Source: Baekduia alba
Lineage (GTDB): Bacteria > Actinomycetota > Thermoleophilia > Solirubrobacterales > Solirubrobacteraceae
Length of the DNA: 64,000 nucleotides
Direction: 5' to 3'
NCBI RefSeq assembly: GCF_028416635.1
Contig: NZ_CP114013.1
Location: forward strand, 1,240,001 to 1,304,000
Position numbers and translations under genes: made by a program. The notes beneath the pieces are model-generated. The model was not told where the DNA came from. It made no database searches and was given only the letters and a program-made list of their open reading frames with translations. Shown here piece by piece: positions 31,039-38,959 of the stretch (its first letter is position 1; the number at the start of each line of letters is the position of its first letter).

Positions 31039-32022
31039 ATGACCAAGGATGACGTGCTGTTCGGCTATCGCCTGCAGCTGTTCTCGCTGGCCGCTGAGCG
31101 CGGAGTCTCAGAGGCCTGCCGTCTGATGGGTGTTCATCGTTCGACCTACTACCGCTGGAAGCAGCAGGTCCAGAAGTCCGGCCTCGAGATGCTGCGGCCC
31201 CGAGAACGACGCTCGCCGCAGATGCCCAACCAGCTCTCGCCGATGGTCGAACAACGGATCGTCGCCTTCGCGCTGGGCCATCCCGGGCTCGGCCCGCGGC
31301 GGATCGCTACGCGCCTGGCCCGACCGCAGTGGGGCGGGCTGATCGTCTCGCCCAACGGCGTCTACAAGACCCTGGTTCGCCACGGCCTGAACACGCGGGC
31401 TAAGCGCCTGGCGTTGGTCGCCGGCTACCGCGCTCCGTTTGAGCCGCCGCGCGAGCCCGAGCCCGAGCCCCACATCGACAGCAACCGTCCCGGCGAGCTG
31501 GTCGGCATCGACTGCTTCTTTGTCGGGCGCCTGCATGGCAGCGCCGGCCCGGTCTGGCAGATCACCGCCTGCGACACCTACAGCTCCTTTGCCTGGGCCG
31601 ACCTGGTCGTCTGCCCACCGAGCGGGCCGACCGTCGAACACACCTCAAAACTCGCCCACCGCATCGCCAAAGAGCTCTCGGCCGCCGGCTGGCAACTGGA
31701 GCGGGTCCTGACCGACAACGGCAACGAATTCGGCCGGCGCGCCTTCGCCGCGGCCCTGCCCGACGGCGTCGCTCACACCCAGACCCGCTCCGGACGCCCA
31801 CAGACCAACGGCCACGTCGAACGCCTACACCGCACCGTCCTGGAAGAGTGCTGGCGACCGGCCTTCGCCCGCTTCTTACAGGTCCGCTTCACCGGCCTAC
31901 GCCGCCACCTCAACACCTACATCAACGAATACAACTACGAGCGAGATCACCACGGACGACACACGGCCGGGCGCTGCCCGGCCGAGCTCGTCTACGGTGC
32001 CAAAAAGATGGAGCCCCGATGA
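31039..32022 (+). CDS. IS481-family transposase (DDE, rve integrase core)
   Basis: 327 residues. An N-terminal helix-turn-helix (~15-45: RGVSEACRLMGVHRSTYYRW) and a second helical DNA-binding segment (~60-120) precede the integrase core. The acidic triad is visible: Asp in LVGIDCFFVG, Asp in LTDNGNEFG and Glu in QTNGHVERLHRTVLEE. The end is NEYNYERDHHGRHTAGRCPAELVYG, usual for IS481/IS3-like enzymes. Length is normal and there is no frameshift, so it may be active. ATG at 31039 follows GAGGAG by 4 nt. Third positions are slightly less GC-biased than the neighbours, in keeping with recent arrival. Confidence 0.92.
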   Translation: MTKDDVLFGYRLQLFSLAAERGVSEACRLMGVHRSTYYRWKQQVQKSGLEMLRPRERRSPQMPNQLSPMVEQRIVAFALGHPGLGPRRIATRLARPQWGGLIVSPNGVYKTLVRHGLNTRAKRLALVAGYRAPFEPPREPEPEPHIDSNRPGELVGIDCFFVGRLHGSAGPVWQITACDTYSSFAWADLVVCPPSGPTVEHTSKLAHRIAKELSAAGWQLERVLTDNGNEFGRRAFAAALPDGVAHTQTRSGRPQTNGHVERLHRTVLEECWRPAFARFLQVRFTGLRRHLNTYINEYNYERDHHGRHTAGRCPAELVYGAKKMEPR

Positions 32023-32057
32023 GCCACACCCGTCGGCACAACTCGGAGTCCGTTCAG
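32023..32057. repeat. Right terminal inverted repeat of IS element
   Basis: Ends GGAGTCCGTTCAG at 32045-32057, the imperfect complement of the left end. It begins directly after the transposase stop. Confidence 0.8.
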
Positions 32058-32063
32058 ACTAGA
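32058..32063. repeat. Target-site duplication, right copy (ACTAGA)
   Basis: Same hexamer as at 30892-30897, adjoining the right end of the IS element. Confidence 0.85.
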
Positions 32064-32115
32064 CCAGTCGTCCAGACGACGGTTGAACAGGCCTCGCAAA
32101 GGCCATCATGTCGGT

Positions 32116-32982
32116 GTGGTCCAGCTCTCTGCACGCCGCGCGCTCGTCGCGGCGCTCGTCCTGCTCGTCTGCGGCCTCGCCGCCGGGACGGCCGTCGCCC
32201 ACGACGACACCTCCCATTGGTGGAAGACCCACCACGGTCACCGCCACGGGCACGGCGGCGGTACGGACACCGGCGACGGCGCAGCGACGTCGACGACCAC
32301 CGCCTCGGCGACGACGCCCACCGCGACGACGCCCGCCACCACGGCCGCGACCACCGACACCATGCCCGCCCCGCCGCCGGCGCCGCCCGCGCCCGCAGCG
32401 CCGCCCGCCACCGCGGCCGCACCCCAGCTCGGCCGCAGCGTCGCGCTCGCCGCCGCCTCCGGCACCGTCCTCGTCCGCGCGCCCGGCGGCGCGACGACGA
32501 AGCTCACCGCGGTCCAGGCCGCGCTCCCGACCGGCACCCACGTCGACACCCGCCGCGGCACCGTCGCCCTCACCAGCGCGATCGACGCCGCGGGCACGAC
32601 CCAGACCGGGCGCTTCAGCGGCGGCGTCTTCGCGGTCCGCCAAAGCGGCACCTGGACCCAGCTCGTGCTCGTCGGCGGCGCGTGGAAGCGCTGCGCCGCG
32701 CCGGCGACCGCGTCCGCCGCCTACGTCGGCGCCCGCGCCATCGCGGCCGCTACCAAGAAGAAGAAGCCCATCCGCCGCCTCTGGGGCAGCGACGACCACG
32801 GGCGCTTCCAGACCCGCGGCTCCGGCTCGGTCGCGACCGTCCGCGGCACCCGCTGGCTGACCGAGGACACCTGCGCCGGGACCCGGACCACCGTCACCCA
32901 GGGCGCCGTCGCCGTCCGCGCGCTGCGCACCGGCAAGACCGTCACGGTCACCGCCGGCCACAGCCTCCTCGCCCGGCGCTGA
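32116..32982 (+). CDS. Secreted FecR-like domain protein
   Basis: About 288 residues. A signal peptide (hydrophobic ALVAALVLLVCGLAAGTAVA) is followed by a His-rich stretch (HHGHRHGHG, ~40-50) and a Thr/Ala/Pro-rich spacer (~55-110). A FecR-like beta domain begins at ~110 (SGTVLVRAPGG, LPTGTHVDTRRGTVAL), and a second similar region follows after KKKKPIRRLWG (RGSGSVATVRGTRWL to TVTAGHSLLARR). Surface-exposed, function unknown; His-rich segments may bind metal. GTG at 32116 is the likely start. The IS element now lies 58 bp upstream, so the native promoter context may have been altered. Confidence 0.72.
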   Translation: MVQLSARRALVAALVLLVCGLAAGTAVAHDDTSHWWKTHHGHRHGHGGGTDTGDGAATSTTTASATTPTATTPATTAATTDTMPAPPPAPPAPAAPPATAAAPQLGRSVALAAASGTVLVRAPGGATTKLTAVQAALPTGTHVDTRRGTVALTSAIDAAGTTQTGRFSGGVFAVRQSGTWTQLVLVGGAWKRCAAPATASAAYVGARAIAAATKKKKPIRRLWGSDDHGRFQTRGSGSVATVRGTRWLTEDTCAGTRTTVTQGAVAVRALRTGKTVTVTAGHSLLARR

Positions 32983-32998
32983 CGCGCCGCGTCGCGTC

Positions 32999-33020
32999 TT
33001 GGCCGGCCGGCCAATATCCT
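32999..33020 (+). promoter_or_regulatory. 16-bp palindrome abutting a -10 box before the glycosyltransferase
   Basis: TTGGCCGGCCGGCCAA (32999-33014) is a perfect palindrome that runs straight into TATCCT (33015-33020), a plausible -10 box 8 nt before GTG at 33029. It could be an operator covering the promoter spacer, or a terminator of the FecR-like gene. Confidence 0.5.
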
Positions 33021-33028
33021 CCTGAACG

Positions 33029-34243
33029 GTGCCGTTCCGCGTCCTCGTCGTCTCCTGGGAGTACCCGCCGATCGTCGAGGGCGGCCTGGCGCGGGCTGTC
33101 CGCAAGCTGAGCGAGGCGCTGGTCGCCGACGAGGACGTTGAGGTCCACGTCCTCACGCGCGCCGGCGAGCACGGGCCGCTGGACGAGGTGCGCCACGGCG
33201 TGCACGTCCACCGCGTCCGCGAGCCGCACTACCCGACCGCGCTCCCGGAGTTCGTCCAGTGGGTCGGGCGGATGAACCACGACCTGCTCGAGCGGGGCCG
33301 CGCGCTGACCGACGAGCTCGCGTTCGACCTCGTCCACGGCCACGACTGGCTCGTGGCCGTCGCCGCCAAGCGCCTGGCCGACCGCGCGCAGGTCCCGTTC
33401 GTCGCGACCGTCCACGCCACCGAGCACGGCCGCCACCAGGGCTGGGTCCACAAGCCGCCGCAGTCCGACATCCACCGAACCGAGCGCTGGATGGTCCACG
33501 TCGCCGACCAGGTGCTGGTCTGCTCGCACTACATGCGCGGCCACGTCTCCGACGTGTTCGGCATCGACGAGGACCGCATCGTGGTCGCGCCCAACGGCAT
33601 CGACCCCAGCGACCTGCAGCCCGTGCAGGACCTCGCCGCGCTCAGGGCGCGGTTCGCGCAGCCCGACGAGAAGCTCGTCCTGCTCGTCGGCCGCCTCGTC
33701 TACGAGAAGGGCTTCCAGCACGCGCTCGAGGCGCTGGCCGGCCCGGACGGCGTGATCGCGCGCGTCGGCGGCGTGCGCTTCCTCGTCGCCGGCTCGGGCA
33801 CCCACGAGTGGGAGCTCAAGGACCAGGCGCGCCGCCTCGGACTGACCGAGCACGGCACGTTCATGGGGTGGATCGGCGACGACGTCCTGCACTCGCTCTA
33901 CCGGATCGCCGACCTGACAGTGGTCCCGTCGATCTACGAGCCGTTCGGCCTGGTCGCGCTGGAGGCGATGGCGTCGGGCTGCCCGTGCATCGTCGCCGAC
34001 ACCGGCGGCCTGCGCGAGGTCGTCCCCAACGAGCGCGTCGGCCTGCGCTTCGAGGCCTCCGACCCGCGGTCGCTGGGCCGAATGGTCGAGCGCGTGCTGA
34101 CCGACGACGCGCTGCGCGACCGGCTCGTCGCCGAGGCCTCCGAGCACGTCCTGCGCTTCGACTGGACCGACGTCGCGCGCCAGACGCACGCGGCCTACCG
34201 CTCGCTGCTCGCGCAGCGCGCGGCTACCGCGTCGTCTTCGTGA
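33029..34243 (+). CDS. GT4-family glycosyltransferase, possible alpha-1,4-glucosyltransferase
   Basis: 404 residues, GT-B fold. The N-terminal domain begins VLVVSWEYPPIVEGGLARAV and the C-terminal domain has LLVGRLVYEKGFQHALEAL and the EPFGLVALEAMASG donor-site motif (E-x7-E). The opening and overall form resemble mycobacterial Rv3032, an alpha-1,4-glucosyltransferase acting on glycogen and methylglucose polysaccharides, and glycogen-synthase-like enzymes. Given the trehalose/glucan operon 5 kb upstream, a role in alpha-glucan synthesis is likely but not proven; other GT4 acceptors are possible. No ribosome-binding site precedes GTG at 33029, which fits a leaderless message. Its 3' end overlaps the convergent protease gene by 20 bp. 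Confidence 0.82.
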   Translation: MPFRVLVVSWEYPPIVEGGLARAVRKLSEALVADEDVEVHVLTRAGEHGPLDEVRHGVHVHRVREPHYPTALPEFVQWVGRMNHDLLERGRALTDELAFDLVHGHDWLVAVAAKRLADRAQVPFVATVHATEHGRHQGWVHKPPQSDIHRTERWMVHVADQVLVCSHYMRGHVSDVFGIDEDRIVVAPNGIDPSDLQPVQDLAALRARFAQPDEKLVLLVGRLVYEKGFQHALEALAGPDGVIARVGGVRFLVAGSGTHEWELKDQARRLGLTEHGTFMGWIGDDVLHSLYRIADLTVVPSIYEPFGLVALEAMASGCPCIVADTGGLREVVPNERVGLRFEASDPRSLGRMVERVLTDDALRDRLVAEASEHVLRFDWTDVARQTHAAYRSLLAQRAATASSS

Positions 34244-35741
34244 CCTTGGTCGCCTTGGCCTGGCGGTGGCCGGCGACGTCGAGGCCGTAGAGCGCGAACA
34301 CGTGCTTGCCGACGTGCATCCGCGGCGTCGTGATCTTGTAGGTGTTGGTCTCGGAGAGCTTCGCGGTCAGGCGCTGGACGACCGACCTGGTGCACGCCTT
34401 GCGCCTCTTCTTGACCTTGCAGATCGTCCTGTAGGACGTGGTGACGCTGCCCGACAGGCCCTTGACGCCGTCGCTCGGCGCCGGGTCGACGACCTTGACG
34501 TCGAGGAGGCACACGGTGCGCGCGCAGCGGACCTTGACCACCTTCGCGGTCGGCGCGGTGATGTCGTGCTTCTCGACCACCGGCGGCGGCAGGGGCGGCG
34601 CGGGCACGATCACCGGCGGCTGCGTCGGCGGCGGGGTGCCGCCGGTGAGCGGCAGGACCAGCACCGAGGGCGACGCGGCCTGCACCGAGCCGCGCAGGCC
34701 GGTCGCCACGACCAGGCAGCTGATCGCGTGGCCGACGTCGGAGCTGCTCAGCGCCAGCGTGTCGCCGTCGTCGACCGGCGCGCCGTCGACGCGCCACTGC
34801 ACCGCGTAGGTGTAGGCGTTGGTGTACGTGCCCGGGTCGCACGTGACGGTCTGGCCGGGCTTGGCCGTGCCGGTCACCGCCGGCGCGCTCGTGAACGCCG
34901 GCGCCGAGAGCGAGTAGCCGGCGCCGCGGTTGACGAGGAAGCCGTGCAGGGACGGGGAGGCGACGCGCGCGTAGTAGCCGGGGTAGCCGGCCCACGCGCA
35001 GCCCGCGCCGCCGGTCACGATGCCGGCCAGCTTCCAGGCGCCGCCGTCGTCGACGGCCAGCGGGCCGCCGCTGTCGCCCTGGCAGGCGTCGAGGCCGGCC
35101 TCGCCGGCGCAGAGCAGCGCGGCGTCGTCGAACGGCTGGTACTCCGGGGTCGTCGAGCAGGCGCTCGTCGCGTGGACGTCGGGCGCGACCTGGAGCGTCG
35201 TCGGGATCGTCGGGTTGTCGGGGACCGGCGCGTAGGGCGAGCGCGCGGTGGTCAGGCCCCAGCCGCTGAGGCGCAGGCTCGTCACGCCGTCGACCGGGCG
35301 CCAGCCGACGTCGGTGAGGCCGATGGCCGTCAGCGTCGTGCCGTTCAGCGCCAGGGCGGTGCTGAGCGTGAGGATCGCGGCGTCGTTGGTCTGCGTCTCG
35401 GGCGAGTAGTCGGGGTCGATCGCGATCGCGCTGACGGCGCGGTCGGGGCCGACGTTGCGGTTCGTGCTCCCGGCTCGCACGGTCACCGTGTTGGGCGCGA
35501 TCGGCGTGTAGTGGTCCTCGTCGTAGATGCAGTGCGCGGCGGTGACGACGTGCGTGCTGTCGAGGATCGCGCCGCCGCAGAGGTAGCCGTTGGGCAGGAC
35601 GAGCGCCTGCCACGGGGCGTCGGTGCTCGTGGCGTTGTGGCCGCCGACCACGCGTGGGGTGGTCGTCATCGCGCCGGCGGAGGGGGCGATGGCCAGCACG
35701 GCGGCGAGCAGGGGTACGACAGACGCGAGAACGCGACGCAT
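34224..35741 (-). CDS. Secreted trypsin-like serine protease (S1) with basic C-terminal domain
   Basis: 505 residues. Signal peptide at 1-24, then PR|VVGG at 30-31 as the expected activation cleavage. The catalytic triad is H70 (TAAHC), D120 (TNDAAIL) and S224 (GDSGGP). D218, six residues before the Ser, predicts cleavage after Lys/Arg. Cys pairs fit extracellular disulfides. After the protease domain (to ~275) comes an Ig-like domain (~280-380), a Pro-rich linker, and a Lys/Arg-rich beta domain (~400-505), similar in character to the end of the metalloprotease at 4596-8168. ATG at 35741 has AAGGA upstream. It probably acts outside the cell on proteins. Confidence 0.9.
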   Translation of the reverse strand: MRRVLASVVPLLAAVLAIAPSAGAMTTTPRVVGGHNATSTDAPWQALVLPNGYLCGGAILDSTHVVTAAHCIYDEDHYTPIAPNTVTVRAGSTNRNVGPDRAVSAIAIDPDYSPETQTNDAAILTLSTALALNGTTLTAIGLTDVGWRPVDGVTSLRLSGWGLTTARSPYAPVPDNPTIPTTLQVAPDVHATSACSTTPEYQPFDDAALLCAGEAGLDACQGDSGGPLAVDDGGAWKLAGIVTGGAGCAWAGYPGYYARVASPSLHGFLVNRGAGYSLSAPAFTSAPAVTGTAKPGQTVTCDPGTYTNAYTYAVQWRVDGAPVDDGDTLALSSSDVGHAISCLVVATGLRGSVQAASPSVLVLPLTGGTPPPTQPPVIVPAPPLPPPVVEKHDITAPTAKVVKVRCARTVCLLDVKVVDPAPSDGVKGLSGSVTTSYRTICKVKKRRKACTRSVVQRLTAKLSETNTYKITTPRMHVGKHVFALYGLDVAGHRQAKATKVTKTTR

Positions 35742-35822
35742 GAGTCCTTCAACGGCAATCTCGCGGCGGAACTTGAGCGGTGGGAGCGGGTTCTTCGACC
35801 GCGCGGACGTCCATAATTGCTC

Positions 35823-35848
35823 CAAAGTCGACTGACTTTGTGTAGAAT
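35823..35848 (+). promoter_or_regulatory. Palindromic operator and -10 box of the amidohydrolase gene
   Basis: CAAAGTCGACTGACTTTG (35823-35840) has 7-bp perfect arms CAAAGTC/GACTTTG around GACT. Two bases on is TAGAAT (35843-35848), 8 nt before the ATG. The palindrome therefore covers the -35/spacer region, an arrangement expected of a repressor site. Confidence 0.6.
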
Positions 35849-35856
35849 CGCTGGCG

Positions 35857-36858
35857 ATGGTCGATGACATGGGCACGATGGTCGCCACCGACGTTCACCA
35901 GCACCTCTGGCCTGAGGGCTTCGTCGCCGCGCTCGCGTCCCGCACGGACGCCCCGGCGGTCCGCCGTGACGGCCGCGGTTGGCTGATCAGCGTGCCCGGC
36001 GAGCCCGACAGCCCGTTCGGCCCCGCGACCCACGACCCGGTCGCGCGCGCCGCCGACCTGCGCGCCACCGGCCTGGAGCGCGCGCTGCTGTGCAACTCGA
36101 CGCCGCTGGGCATCGAGGCGCTGCCCGAGGACGCGGCGCGGCCGCTGCTGGACGCCTGGCACGACGGCGTGTTCGCCGCGGGCAAGGCCTTCGGCGTCTG
36201 GGGCGCGCTGCCCGTCCACGGCGCGGTGCCGGCCGACGTCGAGGCGCTGCTGGACCGCGGCGCGGTCGGCGTGTCGCTGCCGGCGGCGCTGCTCGCCGCC
36301 CCGGACGCGATCGAGCGCATCGAGCCGCTGCTGGCCGTGCTGGAGCGCCGCGGCGCTCCGCTGCTCGTCCATCCCGGGCCGATCGCCAGCGCGCCGCGCG
36401 ACGACGCCGGCCGCGGCGCCGCGTGGTGGCCGGCGCTCACGACCTACGTCTCCGACGTCCACCTCGCGTGGCACGCGTTCCTCGGGTGGGGCCGGCCGCA
36501 GCACCCGACGCTCCGCATCTGCTTCGCGATGCTCGCCGGCCTGGCACCGCTGCACGCCGAGCGCCTCGCGGTGCGCGGCGGGCCGGCCCACGCGATCAAC
36601 GACCCCAACACCTTCTACGACACGTCCTCCTACGGCCCGCGCGCGATCGCGGCCATGGCCGACGTCGTCGGGCTCGACCAGCTCGTGACGGGCACGGACC
36701 GTCCCGTGGTCGACCCTCCGCTGCGACCGCCGCTCGGCCCGCGTGCCGCGGTCGCGATGTCCACCGCCAACGTCCACCGGTTGCTGGGCGAATCGCCGAA
36801 GACGCATGCATCGACCGTCGGCGTTCGCAGCGACGAATTGCACGGGAGAAGCGCATGA
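35857..36858 (+). CDS. Amidohydrolase-family protein
   Basis: 333 residues of the metal-dependent amidohydrolase (TIM-barrel) superfamily. The N-terminal metal motif reads TDVHQHLW; further residues are LLVHPGP (~172) with its His, and LVTGTDRPVVDPP (~285) with the terminal Asp. Related proteins include ACMSD-like decarboxylases and uncharacterised hydrolases, so the reaction is open. The start at ATG 35857 is 8 nt after a TAGAAT box, consistent with leaderless transcription. The stop overlaps the cysteine dioxygenase gene (ATGA), so both are made together, hinting at a role in sulfur or amino-acid catabolism. Confidence 0.82.
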   Translation: MVDDMGTMVATDVHQHLWPEGFVAALASRTDAPAVRRDGRGWLISVPGEPDSPFGPATHDPVARAADLRATGLERALLCNSTPLGIEALPEDAARPLLDAWHDGVFAAGKAFGVWGALPVHGAVPADVEALLDRGAVGVSLPAALLAAPDAIERIEPLLAVLERRGAPLLVHPGPIASAPRDDAGRGAAWWPALTTYVSDVHLAWHAFLGWGRPQHPTLRICFAMLAGLAPLHAERLAVRGGPAHAINDPNTFYDTSSYGPRAIAAMADVVGLDQLVTGTDRPVVDPPLRPPLGPRAAVAMSTANVHRLLGESPKTHASTVGVRSDELHGRSA

Positions 36859-37379
36859 TCCGACGTCCCCACCATGATCAAGACCTGTCGCGCGCCGAGC
36901 TCGAGCTCGCCGCCGTGGACCTCCTCGCCCGCCCCGAGGAGTGGGCCGAGCACGTCTTCCACGACCCGTCCGGCGCGCGCACCTACCACCAGCTGCACGC
37001 CGACGACCACGTCGAGGCGTGGCTGATCTGCTGGAACGACGGCAACGACACCGGCTTCCACGACCACGACCTCAGCCACGGGGCGGTCGGCGTCGCCGCC
37101 GGCCACGTGCGCGAGGAGGTCCTGACGCTCGGCGGCGACCCCGCGGTCCGCGAGGTCGGGCCGGGCGGCGTCTTCAGCTTCGACGCGACCGACATCCACC
37201 GCGTGCTGCACATCGGCGACCAGGCGGCCGTCACGCTGCACCTCTACTCGCCGCCGCTGCGCCGGATGGGCGCCTACGAGGTCCTGGCCGACGGGCGCCT
37301 CGCGCGCAGGTCGATCTCCGCCGAGCAGGAGCTGGGCGCGGAGGAGCCGGCGGTCGTGGAGGCGGTCCCCGCGGGCTGA
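36855..37379 (+). CDS. Cysteine dioxygenase-type cupin
   Basis: 174 residues of the cysteine/thiol dioxygenase cupin family. It binds Fe(II) by three His: two in GFHDHDLSHG (cupin motif 1, ~70) and one in TDIHRVLHIG (motif 2, ~115); EEV with its Glu follows motif 1. Known members oxidise L-cysteine, or related thiols such as 3-mercaptopropionate, to sulfinic acids. The protein is short like bacterial members. It is translationally coupled to the amidohydrolase and followed 19 nt later by an FAD-dependent reductase with its own apparent promoter. Confidence 0.85.
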   Translation: MIRRPHHDQDLSRAELELAAVDLLARPEEWAEHVFHDPSGARTYHQLHADDHVEAWLICWNDGNDTGFHDHDLSHGAVGVAAGHVREEVLTLGGDPAVREVGPGGVFSFDATDIHRVLHIGDQAAVTLHLYSPPLRRMGAYEVLADGRLARRSISAEQELGAEEPAVVEAVPAG

Positions 37380-37386
37380 TCCGCCC

Positions 37387-37392
37387 TAGGAT
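37387..37392 (+). promoter_or_regulatory. Candidate -10 box for a leaderless reductase message
   Basis: TAGGAT ends 6 nt before the ATG at 37399, and no ribosome-binding site is present in between. The same spacing is seen before sufR and the acyl-CoA ligase gene in this window. Confidence 0.45.
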
Positions 37393-37398
37393 CGGTCC

Positions 37399-38589
37399 AT
37401 GGCCGATCGCTCAGTGGACCACCTCCTGATCGGCGGCGGCATCGCCGCCGCGACGTGCGCGCAGACGCTGCGCGAGGAGGGCGCGACAGGCTCGATCCTG
37501 CTCGTCGCGCGCGAGCTCGACCCGCCCTACCACCGGCCGCCGATCACCAAGGGCTACCTGGGCGGGACCGAGACCAAGGAGGAGGGGCTGATCGACCTTC
37601 CCGAGGACGTCGAGGTCCTGACGCGCACGTCGGTCATGGCGCTGGACCTGGCCACGAAGACCGTCACGCTCTCCAACAAGGAGACCGTGGCGTACGGCAC
37701 GGCGCTGCTGGCGACCGGCGCGATGGTGCGCCGCCTGCAGATCGACGGCGTCCACCTCGACGGCATCCACTACCTCCGCGCGCACGGCAACGCCGACTCG
37801 CTGATCGAGGACGCGGAGGCCGTCACGGACGTCGTCTGCGTCGGCGGCTCCTACATCGGCTGCGAGAGCGCGGCGACGCTGACGACGCTCGGCAAGCAGG
37901 TGACGGTCGTGCTGCTCGAGGAGGAGCCGATGGAGCGCGCGTTCGGCCTGCAGGTCGGCGCGTGGGTCCGCGGGGTCCTGGCCGGCCACGGGATCCAGGT
38001 CGTGAGCGACGTCGAGGTCGAGCGCTTCGAGGGCGAGGGCGACCGCGTCCAGCGCGTCGTGCTGGCCGGCGGGCGCAGCATCGATGCCGAGCTCGTCGTC
38101 GCGGGCGTCGGCGTCACGCCCGACGTGATGCTCGCGCGCAAGTCCGGATTGGAGATCGGCGAGCGCGGCGGCGTCCGGGCCGACGCCCAGCTGCGCGCTC
38201 ATGGCGCCGACGGGCTCTACGTCGCCGGCGACATCGCCGAGTACGACAGCCCGGTCCACGGTGGCGCGATCGTCCGCGTCGAGCACGAGGAACACGCCGC
38301 CGCCCAGGGCCGCACCGTCGCGCGCAACATGCTCGGCGCGGCCGTCGACCACACCGAGGTGCCCTACTTCTTCTCCGACCTCGCCGACTGGGCGTCGTTC
38401 GAGTACGTCGGCCCGGCGCTGGCCTGGGACGAGGAGGTGCTCGAGGGCGACATGGCCGAGGGCGAGTTCACCGTCTGGTACGTCGCCGACGGCAAGGTCG
38501 CCGCGATGCTCAGCGCGGGCGGCCACGGAGACATCGACCGCGGCAAAGAGCTGATCGCCACCGGCGGCGCGCCGCCGACGAACAACTAG
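37399..38589 (+). CDS. FAD/NAD(P)-dependent reductase (ferredoxin/rubredoxin-reductase type)
   Basis: 396 residues. The FAD-binding Rossmann motif LLIGGGIAAATCAQTLRE is at ~8-25, PPYHRPPITKGYL follows the first strand, and a second nucleotide-binding motif VVCVGGSYIGCESAATL is at ~148. GLYVAGDIAEYDSPV is the C-terminal FAD motif, after which comes a reductase C-terminal domain (~315-390). Relatives pass electrons from NAD(P)H to ferredoxin, rubredoxin or Rieske proteins of oxygenases. No partner ferredoxin is adjacent. It could serve an oxygenase elsewhere or act as a general disulfide/redox enzyme. Confidence 0.87.
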   Translation: MADRSVDHLLIGGGIAAATCAQTLREEGATGSILLVARELDPPYHRPPITKGYLGGTETKEEGLIDLPEDVEVLTRTSVMALDLATKTVTLSNKETVAYGTALLATGAMVRRLQIDGVHLDGIHYLRAHGNADSLIEDAEAVTDVVCVGGSYIGCESAATLTTLGKQVTVVLLEEEPMERAFGLQVGAWVRGVLAGHGIQVVSDVEVERFEGEGDRVQRVVLAGGRSIDAELVVAGVGVTPDVMLARKSGLEIGERGGVRADAQLRAHGADGLYVAGDIAEYDSPVHGGAIVRVEHEEHAAAQGRTVARNMLGAAVDHTEVPYFFSDLADWASFEYVGPALAWDEEVLEGDMAEGEFTVWYVADGKVAAMLSAGGHGDIDRGKELIATGGAPPTNN

Positions 38590-38705
38590 GCCGATCGTCC
38601 GGCCCGGATGTCGTGGCTGACGTCGCCGGCCCAGCGGCAGCGTGCACCCGCACGTGAAGCGGGTTGGCGACCGTCAGGCGCGCCGAGGCGGCCCGGACAA
38701 TCGCC

Positions 38706-38888
38706 CTAGTACGTCTGCTTGGTGTCTTCGCCGCTCTCGAACAGCTCGAGGTTGTCCGCGTGCTCACCGGCGGACTGCGCGAGCGCGAAGCCGATGAGCC
38801 CGTGCAGGAGCAGCGGGAAGATCACGAAGAAGACGACCACGAGGCCGAACGAGGCCTTGAAGGCGCTGAGGGCGAGGACGGCAGTCAT
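38706..38888 (-). CDS. Small membrane protein
   Basis: 60 residues with one hydrophobic helix (~5-38: FKASFGLVVVFFVIFPLLLHG, listed as FKASFGLVVVFF and VIFPLLLHG) and an acidic tail ending FESGEDTKQTY. Codon third positions are almost all G/C, as in neighbouring true genes, which supports real coding. No ribosome-binding site is obvious. No function can be assigned; it stands alone between the reductase and the lysyl-oxidase-like gene. Confidence 0.6.
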   Translation of the reverse strand: MTAVLALSAFKASFGLVVVFFVIFPLLLHGLIGFALAQSAGEHADNLELFESGEDTKQTY

Positions 38889-38959
38889 GCGCCGTGAATC
38901 GTACCCGGTGAGACCCGGTTTCGCCCTCTCGGCGAATACCGGCTAGGAAAGCCGAGCCC

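Larger units (their letters stand above)
30898..32057 (+). mobile_element. IS481-family insertion sequence, 1,160 bp, apparently intact
   Basis: Bounded by imperfect inverted repeats that start CTGAACAGACTCC on the left and, read inward on the other strand, CTGAACGGACTCC on the right (one mismatch in 13, weaker matching for about 35 bp). It is flanked by a 6-bp duplication ACTAGA. It carries one uninterrupted DDE transposase (31039-32022) and a strong hairpin upstream of it. Family assignment rests on the transposase, the NCTAGN target and the element size. Confidence 0.88.

Noticed and set aside
32064-32115. Idea that the IS insertion truncated the FecR-like gene
   Set aside because: The signal peptide and domain are complete from GTG 32116; only the upstream spacer is affected.
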